From: JAFGOY01 sp034430335
GTDB taxonomy: Bacteria; Chloroflexota; Anaerolineae; Aggregatilineales; UBA3940
Length of the DNA stretch: 38,413 nucleotides
Reading direction: 5' to 3'
NCBI GenBank assembly: GCA_034430335.1
Contig: DAOUES010000201.1
Location: 1 to 38,413, forward strand
Made by a program: the position numbers and the translations under genes. Shown piece after piece: positions 7,823-13,860 of this stretch. The notes beneath the pieces are model-generated. The model ran no database searches, had not been told where the DNA came from, and saw only the letters and a list, made by a program, of their open reading frames with translations. Each line of letters opens with the position of its first letter. Within the stretch, counting starts at the first letter, position 1.

Positions 7823-8232
7823 TCGGCGCTTTCCCTTAACAGCCAGGCCATGATCATCTCCAACACTTCTTCACGCGGGGCGTTCTTGATCTGCATCACC
7901 ATCGCTTCCAGGTCGTCGGGGGGAAGCGCCTGTAAAGCCGGGACTTCGGCAGCCGCCTCGAACATCTTCGACAGCAGTTTGACCAGTTCCACCGAATCGG
8001 CGCGGTCCCGCATCCCAACCAGTTTATTGATCCGCCGCATCACCCGGCGCAGGTTTTGAAGGTTGGTATCCAGTTCTTCTTCGATTTCAACGCCTGTGAA
8101 ACTCTCCGCCAGCCTCCGGGCGTGCTGTCCTCCCCATTCTATCAGGCGGGCTGCCAGGGCGTCATCCATATCATCCGTCAGGCTGCTATCCCCGGTAATA
8201 GACTCCACAGCATATCTGGCCTTCTTTTCCAT
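7819..8232 (-). CDS. Unknown helical protein, translationally coupled to the PLD lipoprotein
   Basis: 137 residues with no signal peptide or membrane helix. The sequence is charged and predicted helical throughout. Two features stand out: an NLRRVMRRINKLVGMRD segment (about residues 59-76) and an acidic C-terminus, REEVLEMIMAWLLRE. I do not recognise the family. The stop codon overlaps the start of the PLD gene by four bases, so the two are co-translated. GGGAG lies about 12 bases before the ATG. It is probably the first gene of the unit 8232 to 3876. Confidence 0.6.
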   Translation of the reverse strand: MEKKARYAVESITGDSSLTDDMDDALAARLIEWGGQHARRLAESFTGVEIEEELDTNLQNLRRVMRRINKLVGMRDRADSVELVKLLSKMFEAAAEVPALQALPPDDLEAMVMQIKNAPREEVLEMIMAWLLRESAE

Positions 8233-8270
8233 ATTTTTTCACTGCTCCCTTGCTACCGGTATTTCCAAAA

Positions 8271-8840
8271 TCAGTATTTTGATGGCAATCTGGCAGGTGC
8301 GTATCCCTCGACGTATTCCACAGCTTGAGCGGCATTCTCGACTACATGATAGAGATTCCTGTAAGCCGGGTTGGTGAAATGACTCTCATATAAATGTTCA
8401 AACTGACTTAGCAGGTGATCGAAGTAACCAAGAGTGTTTACAATAACGACTGCCTTCTGGTGAAATTGTAGCTGTTTGAGTGTGATGATTTCCAGTAATT
8501 CCTCCAAAGTGCCAAATCCGCCCGGCAGAGTGATAAAGGCATCCGCCCGGTTCTCCATCGTTGCCTTGCGTTTTCGCATGTCCTTTGTGACGATCAATTC
8601 ATCTGCCTGGATGTAAGCGCGCGGCATCAGCGCCTCCGGGATCACGCCAATGACCCGGCCTCCATTTTCTTGAACAGAGGCAGCGAGCTTTCCCATCAGG
8701 CCATATTCTCCCCCGCCGTAGACCAGGCAAAAGCCTTTTCTGGCAAGCTCTGCACCTAACAAAACAGCCTGATCGGTGAAAGCCGAATCTACACTGTCGC
8801 TGGATGAGCAGTAAACACAGATCGATTTTGATTGCTTCAT
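8271..8840 (-). CDS. LOG-family protein (TIGR00730; nucleoside 5'-monophosphate phosphoribohydrolase type)
   Basis: 189 residues, the normal length. The Rossmann-like fold begins SICVYCSSSD and contains LVYGGGEYGLMG; the family signature PGGFGTLEELLE occurs at about residues 105-116, preceded by RKATMENRADAFI. LOG proteins split nucleoside monophosphates (such as cytokinin ribotides or AMP-like substrates) into base and ribose 5-phosphate. The bacterial in vivo substrate is often unclear. The start at 8840 coincides with the transcription start predicted from the promoter at 8847-8874, so the mRNA may be leaderless. The gene is separate from the isomerase operon upstream, from which it is divided by about 90 bases. 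Confidence 0.9.
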   Translation of the reverse strand: MKQSKSICVYCSSSDSVDSAFTDQAVLLGAELARKGFCLVYGGGEYGLMGKLAASVQENGGRVIGVIPEALMPRAYIQADELIVTKDMRKRKATMENRADAFITLPGGFGTLEELLEIITLKQLQFHQKAVVIVNTLGYFDHLLSQFEHLYESHFTNPAYRNLYHVVENAAQAVEYVEGYAPARLPSKY

Positions 8841-8846
8841 GCTGAT

Positions 8847-8874
8847 ATTGTAGTGAAGCCTGCGCTGCTGGCAA
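8847..8874 (-). promoter_or_regulatory. Promoter of the LOG gene, predicted leaderless
   Basis: On the minus strand TTGCCA (8869-8874), a 16-base spacer and TACAAT (8847-8852) are followed by only six bases before the ATG. A start seven bases past the -10 falls on the A of the start codon. Confidence 0.55.
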
Positions 8875-8928
8875 GAGGGAGCCGACTATTTCCTTCCAGC
8901 AGCCGCGACGCGCAGCCCGGATTTTCTG

Positions 8929-9747
8929 TCACAAAACACCGTCGATCAGCTTCATAGCAGCGTCGAGCACTGCCGGGTGCCCGGCCAGTATTTTCGACCG
9001 TCCCAACTGCCAGGGCTGCCCATCCGGGGTGATCAGACCGCCGCCGACTGCCCGGATCAGCGCTGCCCCTGCCCCCAGGTCGTAGGGGGCGAGCGCAAAT
9101 GCGCCGTACAACTGCACGCGCCGGTTTGCAACGTAGGCCAGTCCCAGCGCCGCCGAACCCAGGCTCCTGAACGTCTGGAAGTGGTGGAGCAGGGCACCAA
9201 CCGTCTGGAACATTTCCTGCCGAATCGCCGGGTCGTGGCCCCAATCCACGCACAAAATGGATCGTTCCAATGGAAGAGCTTCAAGCTGGGGAAGCTCATC
9301 TCCATTCAAAGTTGCACCTGAGCCTACCGCCCCGGCCCATAATTCGTCGCGGAGCGGATCGTAGATCACTCCCGCTGCCGGTTTGCCGTCCAGCGCAACC
9401 CCGATTGATACACAGAACATCGGCAGGGTAAAAACATAGTTCGTCGTCCCGTCAATCGGATCGACCATCCAGACCGGCCCGCCCGGTATCGTCCAGTTGC
9501 CATCTTCATCAGCATGGCTGTCTGGATTCTCTTCGGCCAGGATGAAATGATCGGGGTGCCTTTTCCGAATCACATCAAGGATGACATCCTGGGCGGCTTT
9601 GTCGGTCTGGGTGACCAGATCACGCGGGCCGCCTTTCTGTTCGACCTGGCGAGGCTGCGTGTATTGTTCGCGGATCAGCTCACCGGCGCGGCGTGCGGCA
9701 AGGGAGGCGGTTTCTACCAATTCTTCGAGAAATTCAGGGTCGGTCAT
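8929..9747 (-). CDS. Inositol-monophosphatase-family phosphatase
   Basis: 272 residues from the ATG at 9747; the longer frame to 9837 would add an unrelated 30-residue head lying inside the preceding gene. Family motifs are in order: LAEEN (metal-binding Glu), MVDPIDGTTNYV (the DPxDGT metal site), and the C-terminal APYDLGAGAALIRAVGG corresponding to the WDxAAG motif. Enzymes of this Li+-sensitive, Mg2+-dependent family hydrolyse inositol phosphate, PAP, fructose 1,6-bisphosphate or histidinol phosphate. The exact substrate cannot be assigned. The gene overlaps the methyltransferase gene by 14 bases and is third in a likely operon led by the isomerase at 11548. Confidence 0.9.
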   Translation of the reverse strand: MTDPEFLEELVETASLAARRAGELIREQYTQPRQVEQKGGPRDLVTQTDKAAQDVILDVIRKRHPDHFILAEENPDSHADEDGNWTIPGGPVWMVDPIDGTTNYVFTLPMFCVSIGVALDGKPAAGVIYDPLRDELWAGAVGSGATLNGDELPQLEALPLERSILCVDWGHDPAIRQEMFQTVGALLHHFQTFRSLGSAALGLAYVANRRVQLYGAFALAPYDLGAGAALIRAVGGGLITPDGQPWQLGRSKILAGHPAVLDAAMKLIDGVL

Positions 9748-10477
9748 CGGGTATCTTTTCCAGGACAAGTAAGTGAGAGAGAGCAAAGAGGCGGAAGGGT
9801 GTTTTTTCGGCCAGATAGAGTACACTGCGAAGGGCATGGCCTAATTTCGGAGATCGGGCGATGATATTGTCGTACCCGCCGAAGATTCGCGTGTAGTAGA
9901 CGACTTTCAAGGGCAGCCCATCGATCAGCCTGAGCAGATCGCGGCGGCGGTACGCCCGGACATGCGGGACCAGTCTATTTCTAAGACTGTTAGGTAAATA
10001 GTTGATCAGCGGTGTATTGCCAAAGTGATATTCCCCGCGCCAGTAATGCCCGTGCGTTTCGAAGGGATACCAGCGGTTGGGGCAGAAGATGATCGTCCGG
10101 CCACTCGGTTTGAGAACGCGGGCCTGTTCGACGAGCGCCTGCCGGTCGTCCTGCACGTGTTCCAGGACTTCGTTGGAAAAAACCACGTCGAAACTTTCGT
10201 CAGGGTATGGCAGGTGCTCCGCCGCCGCGACATGGGTGTAGGGAACGTGTTCGTGGGCAGCAGCGGCGCGGTCGAATTCGATGTCAAAGGCGTAGACGTT
10301 CGGATTTTTACCGACCAGGTGGGCCGGGTATGCGCCCAGGCCGCAGCCTACGCTCAAGATTCGAGTCTCTGTTGTTTTCGCCCACTGCCCGATCATCTCC
10401 AGGCGGCGATCCTGCCCGGCCCGCCAGACATAGCTGGGTGCGCCACGTTCGGCGTGTTTATCCTGGATCGTGCTCAT
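9734..10477 (-). CDS. Class I SAM-dependent methyltransferase (Methyltransf_11 type)
   Basis: 247 residues. The SAM-binding motif I is ILSVGCGLGAYPAHL (about residues 39-53), followed by the acidic YAFDIEFD at the end of strand 2 and the motif SFDVVFSNEVLEHVQDD. The last is typical of the Methyltransf_11 group that includes UbiE- and sugar- or lipid-modifying enzymes. The C-terminal half is more variable and carries a basic segment, HVRAYRRRDLLRLI. GGATAGGAT precedes the ATG at 10477. It starts six bases after the isomerase stop and overlaps the phosphatase, so the three are probably one transcript. Substrate unknown. Confidence 0.85.
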   Translation of the reverse strand: MSTIQDKHAERGAPSYVWRAGQDRRLEMIGQWAKTTETRILSVGCGLGAYPAHLVGKNPNVYAFDIEFDRAAAAHEHVPYTHVAAAEHLPYPDESFDVVFSNEVLEHVQDDRQALVEQARVLKPSGRTIIFCPNRWYPFETHGHYWRGEYHFGNTPLINYLPNSLRNRLVPHVRAYRRRDLLRLIDGLPLKVVYYTRIFGGYDNIIARSPKLGHALRSVLYLAEKTPFRLFALSHLLVLEKIPDDRP

Positions 10478-10483
10478 CTGATC

Positions 10484-11548
10484 CTATCCCGCCTGTGCCA
10501 GGCGTTCCTTCAATTCGTTGATGGACGGAATGGGAGTCGGGTCGACACCGTTCAGCATTGCCAGGTAAAAACTGACGTAGTCGCCCAGTTGAATCAGTTC
10601 GAACTGCTGCGCGAGGCGGCTTTCGCCCTGCGCTTCGATGCCGCGAACATCGAGGCCGTATTGTTCGAAAATTTCAGCCGTCACCTGCTGCCGGATGGCA
10701 ACCCTGGGATGATCATAGCGTTTTGAAATAAGCTGCACAATTGTAATGTGGTCTGCCGGTTCGTCTGGATAAGTTATCCCCACTACCGAATTGTGATCGA
10801 GTTCCGGCAGCACTTCGTGATAGGCGGCGGTTTTGGCGTTTTCGTTGATCTGTGTCTTCCAACGGTAGGCGACGGGGGCAAGAAAACCCGATCCCCAGAT
10901 CACCGGTACGCGATCTGCCAGGGCCAACGCGATTTCTTTTGCGGTATTCTTGCCGGAGGGTTGATCGGCCCCTAGAAGGGTTCTACTATGGCGCAGCAGT
11001 TCCACACTCTGTTCGATGTCTTTATCCAGGTGATCGACGAATCCAAGGCGAGAGAAGGCGGCGAGCACAAGGCCGTAAAGCCAACCAATGGCGGCGCGGG
11101 GCGGCGATTTATAGTCGAACAGCCATACGGCACTATTTGATTTACCGGCGAGTTCGGCCAGTTTCCCTCCCGTTGTAATGGCGAGTAAATGAGCTTTTCT
11201 CCCGATGGCCTGTCCAGCCGCCGAAAGGGTTTCTTCGGTGTTTCCTGAGTGGCTGAGGGCGATGACCAGCGTTTCTGGGCCGTCGACACAGGCAGGGAGA
11301 TCGTAACCACGGTTGACGGCAATGGGAACCGGGCTGCTATCTTCGACCAGCGCCGACAGCAGTTCCCCGCCGACCGCCGAGCCACCCATGCCGCATACGA
11401 CAATCTGCCGGATGTTTTCATACGCGGGTAGATCGAGCTTCTGGCTGTGCATCCAGGCACTGTTTACCTGTTCGGGCAGCGCGTTGATGTGGGCCAGCAT
11501 AGAACCTGCATCCAGTTGGCCGAACGTCTCAACGTTGTCGAGATCCAT
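10484..11548 (-). CDS. Bifunctional phosphoglucose/phosphomannose isomerase
   Basis: 354 residues, the usual size for the bifunctional PGI/PMI family (TIGR02128) known from archaea and some bacteria. It interconverts glucose 6-phosphate, fructose 6-phosphate and mannose 6-phosphate. The SIS fold is seen in VVCGMGGSAVGGELL near the N-terminus and ALSHSGNTEETLSA (the phosphate-binding Ser/Thr loop). PVIWGSGFLAPVAYRWKTQINENAK and the later ELDHNSVVG carry the catalytic Glu and His of the family. The start at 11548 has GGAGG upstream, and a promoter lies at 11599-11628. It heads the operon with the methyltransferase and phosphatase. With the two phosphohexomutases at 17-21 kb it provides hexose-phosphate interconversion. 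Confidence 0.93.
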   Translation of the reverse strand: MDLDNVETFGQLDAGSMLAHINALPEQVNSAWMHSQKLDLPAYENIRQIVVCGMGGSAVGGELLSALVEDSSPVPIAVNRGYDLPACVDGPETLVIALSHSGNTEETLSAAGQAIGRKAHLLAITTGGKLAELAGKSNSAVWLFDYKSPPRAAIGWLYGLVLAAFSRLGFVDHLDKDIEQSVELLRHSRTLLGADQPSGKNTAKEIALALADRVPVIWGSGFLAPVAYRWKTQINENAKTAAYHEVLPELDHNSVVGITYPDEPADHITIVQLISKRYDHPRVAIRQQVTAEIFEQYGLDVRGIEAQGESRLAQQFELIQLGDYVSFYLAMLNGVDPTPIPSINELKERLAQAG

Positions 11549-11598
11549 GAAGGAAACCTCCAGCTAATTGTTTAAGTTTAAGCCTGTTCCGGGACGAG

Positions 11599-11628
11599 AT
11601 TGTACCATATCAACCGGCGGGTTGTTAA
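11599..11628 (-). promoter_or_regulatory. Promoter of the isomerase operon
   Basis: Minus-strand TTAACA (11623-11628), an 18-base spacer and TACAAT (11599-11604). The -35 overlaps the last codons of rimI, so the two transcription units are packed end to start. The leader would be about 45 bases. Confidence 0.6.
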
Positions 11629-12260
11629 CACCGGTCATCAAATCCTACTACCGATACGCAGATATGTTGGGCCAGTTCTTTACCATATTCGATCAGCCGG
11701 GCGTGATAGGCTTCGTCAAGGGGGGTTACCGTCATGTAGTAGGCGTCTTCGTGGTTGTCTCGATAGTACCCTTTTCGCCGCCCGGTGACTTCAAAATCGT
11801 ATTTGCGATAGAGGTTTTGGGCAACGGTGTTGGAAACCCGGACTTCGAGTGTGACCATCTCGGCTTTACGGCGCATAGCTTCTCGAACCATGATCCAGAT
11901 CAACAGTTCGCCGATCTTTTTCCCTCGCCAATCCGGGTGGACGGCGATGGTGCTGATATGGGCTTCTTCACAGATTTGCCAGAACCCGGAATAGGCAATC
12001 AAGGGTGTTGGCGATTGGGCCGGAGGCGATGGCGAAAACAGCCGTTGGAGAAAGCCTTCTGAGTTGGTGTGGGTATCTGAGGCCGCTTTCTCAGTCGGTT
12101 CAGCGATGAACATCACCGAGCGTTCGGCGTTCTCCAACTCGTGGCGATAGGTGCGGGCCGACCAGGGTGTGGGGAACGACAGGCGATCCAATACCACTAC
12201 GTTCTCAACATCAGCGAAGGTCATAGGGCGAACGGTAACATTGAGCCTTTCGTTTTGCAT
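11625..12260 (-). CDS. rimI: RimI-like N-acetyltransferase (ribosomal protein S18 alanine acetyltransferase type)
   Basis: 211 residues from the ATG at 12260, which has TGGAG seven bases upstream; the in-frame GTG at 12272 lies within that ribosome-binding site. The GNAT fold shows IRPM-like entry (VTVRPMTFADVENV), FPTPWSARTYRHEL (a RimI hallmark), ISTIAVHPDWRGKKIGELLI (acetyl-CoA pyrophosphate loop) and LEVRVSNTVAQNLYRKYDFEVTGRRKGYY. Compared with typical RimI (about 150 residues) it has a Pro/Ser-rich insert around residues 60-85 and a C-terminal extension of about 30 residues. It lies 15 bases after tsaB, the classic RimI neighbour, which supports the assignment over a generic GNAT. Confidence 0.85.
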   Translation of the reverse strand: MQNERLNVTVRPMTFADVENVVVLDRLSFPTPWSARTYRHELENAERSVMFIAEPTEKAASDTHTNSEGFLQRLFSPSPPAQSPTPLIAYSGFWQICEEAHISTIAVHPDWRGKKIGELLIWIMVREAMRRKAEMVTLEVRVSNTVAQNLYRKYDFEVTGRRKGYYRDNHEDAYYMTVTPLDEAYHARLIEYGKELAQHICVSVVGFDDRC

Positions 12261-12275
12261 GCTTCGCTCCACTAT

Positions 12276-12941
12276 CTAGCTCAAGTAGATAGGAACTAAA
12301 AGCGCCGGGTTCGCTTCGCCCCCGCTCTCTAGTTTTTTAAGGGCGCTCTCGGCCAAAAAACCCGCCCGGCGCAGGCAGTGGGCAGCGCTGGCTACCAGCG
12401 CATTGCCGGGAACCGCAGACAGCTTTTCCCTGCCCTGGGCGTCGATTTCGCCCGCGACCTGGGTCGGCTGATCGAGGCGCGGCAGGAGTTCATCCCAGGT
12501 GCAGATGAACGGGCCGCTCTCGGCCTGATCGGGCTGCCAGCCTGATTCTGGGTGCCAGTCGTAGAACGCGGCGTTGATCCGCCCGCGCCCGGCCTGGGTG
12601 ACCGCGCAAAGCCGTTCGACGCCGTGCGGCTGGGCCGAGGCGACAATATCGAGGGTGGGGATGCCGACAATGGGCAGGGGCGGGGAAGCAGCCAGCGCCA
12701 GCCCTTTGGCGAGACTCATGCCGATCCGCAGGCCGGTGTAGGAACCCGGCCCCAGCGCCACCGCCAGCGCGGTCAGGTCGCCAGGTGTTATGCCTGCCCG
12801 GTCGAACAAACGCTGGAGGGCGGGAGTCAATTCGACCGTGTGGTGGTTGGCAGTGCGCCAGGTTTCCTCGGCGAGAATCGACTGCTCATCGTGGATGGCA
12901 ATACTGATCGTTCGGGTGGCGGTGTCTATCGCTAGTAACAT
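12276..12941 (-). CDS. tsaB: TsaB, tRNA threonylcarbamoyladenosine biosynthesis protein
   Basis: 221 residues, typical TsaB length. MLLAIDTATRTISIAIHD is the N-terminal ASKHA-type strand, and ALGPGSYTGLRIGMSLAKGLA is the family signature. PIVGIPTLDIVA follows as usual. TsaB is the non-catalytic dimer partner of TsaD in making t6A37 on ANN-decoding tRNAs, such as the tRNA-Thr in this window. AAAGG precedes the ATG at 12941. TsaD and TsaE are not in the window. The downstream rimI is 15 bases away. Confidence 0.95.
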   Translation of the reverse strand: MLLAIDTATRTISIAIHDEQSILAEETWRTANHHTVELTPALQRLFDRAGITPGDLTALAVALGPGSYTGLRIGMSLAKGLALAASPPLPIVGIPTLDIVASAQPHGVERLCAVTQAGRGRINAAFYDWHPESGWQPDQAESGPFICTWDELLPRLDQPTQVAGEIDAQGREKLSAVPGNALVASAAHCLRRAGFLAESALKKLESGGEANPALLVPIYLS

Positions 12942-12968
12942 ACCTTTCGCTTTCTCCGGTGCTTCTGC

Positions 12969-12997
12969 ATTTTAACTACCCGCAGGGTGGATAGCAA
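12969..12997 (-). promoter_or_regulatory. Promoter of tsaB-rimI
   Basis: Minus-strand TTGCTA (12992-12997), a 17-base spacer and TAAAAT (12969-12974), about 30 bases from the tsaB start. It lies in the divergent gap with the nitrilase gene. Confidence 0.5.
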
Positions 12998-13059
12998 AGT
13001 CGTCTGCCATCGATCATAATAAACGGCATCAGCGTAAGCAGAATTGATAGGAACCGGCA

Positions 13060-13860
13060 ATGAAAAATCTCGTCGTCAGCGTTGGGCAGATGGATATACA
13101 GGCGGGACAGCCCGAACAGAACCTCGCGGTAGTCGAATCGTGGATCGAAGAATCCGCCCGGCGGGGTTCCGACCTGGTCGTCTTCCCTGAATTGTGGGAC
13201 ACCGGCTTCGATCTCGACCGTGCCTCGGAACTGACGGCGGCGATGGATTCGGGTCGCTTCGCCCGCATAGCCGAACTCGCGCGGACGCACCGGATTCACG
13301 TGGTCGGGTCGATGCTTGAGCGGGCCACTATGGGCGGGGATGATCGCTTTTTCAACACGGCGGCCTGGTTCACCCCGGAGGGTGCAATCGCCGGGATGTA
13401 CCGGAAAATACATCTCTTCCGGCTTATGGAAGAAGACCGGTATCTGCATGCAGGTGACGCTCTGCCGGTGTTCGATCTGCCCTGGGGAAAAACAAGTGTG
13501 GCGATCTGCTATGATTTGCGGTTCCCCGAATTGTTCCGCCGGTATGCGCTGGCCGGGGCGCAGTTGATCGTCATCCCGGCCCAGTGGCCGATCACGCGGG
13601 TGTCCCACTGGGAAACGCTGCTCAAGGCACGGGCAATTGAGAACCAGGTGTTTGTGATCGCCTGCAACCGGGTGGGCAGGGAAGGTAAGGTTAAATTTGC
13701 AGGGCACTCGGTGATTCTCGATCCCTGGGGCGAACCGGTGATCAGCGCGGGCGAAGAACCGGCGCTACTGACCGCCGCCGTCGATCTGGACGAGGTCGAG
13801 CAGGTGCACCAGAAACTGACCGTTTTCGAAGACCGCCGCCCTGAACTCTACGACCGGTGA
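13060..13860 (+). CDS. Carbon-nitrogen hydrolase (nitrilase superfamily, omega-amidase-like)
   Basis: 266 residues. The catalytic triad of the nitrilase superfamily is visible: Glu44 in VVFPELWDTGF, Lys116 in GMYRKIHLF, and Cys150 in VAICYDLRFPELFR. The RFPELFR context and the length resemble omega-amidase/NIT2-like and MtnU-like proteins, which hydrolyse small alpha-keto amides, rather than true nitrilases. AGGA lies about eight bases before the ATG at 13060. The stop codon overlaps the GTG start of the next gene, so it is coupled to the FAD/Fe-S oxidoreductase. That suggests the pair acts on 2-oxo- or 2-hydroxy-acids, but this is an inference. Confidence 0.9.
   Translation: MKNLVVSVGQMDIQAGQPEQNLAVVESWIEESARRGSDLVVFPELWDTGFDLDRASELTAAMDSGRFARIAELARTHRIHVVGSMLERATMGGDDRFFNTAAWFTPEGAIAGMYRKIHLFRLMEEDRYLHAGDALPVFDLPWGKTSVAICYDLRFPELFRRYALAGAQLIVIPAQWPITRVSHWETLLKARAIENQVFVIACNRVGREGKVKFAGHSVILDPWGEPVISAGEEPALLTAAVDLDEVEQVHQKLTVFEDRRPELYDR

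Noticed and set aside
3876..8232. HerA-like ATPase plus PLD considered as a known antiphage pair
   Set aside because: The PLD has a lipoprotein signal (LTGC), so it is exported and does not fit the cytosolic PLD of DISARM-like systems; no methylase, SIR2 or NurA is nearby.
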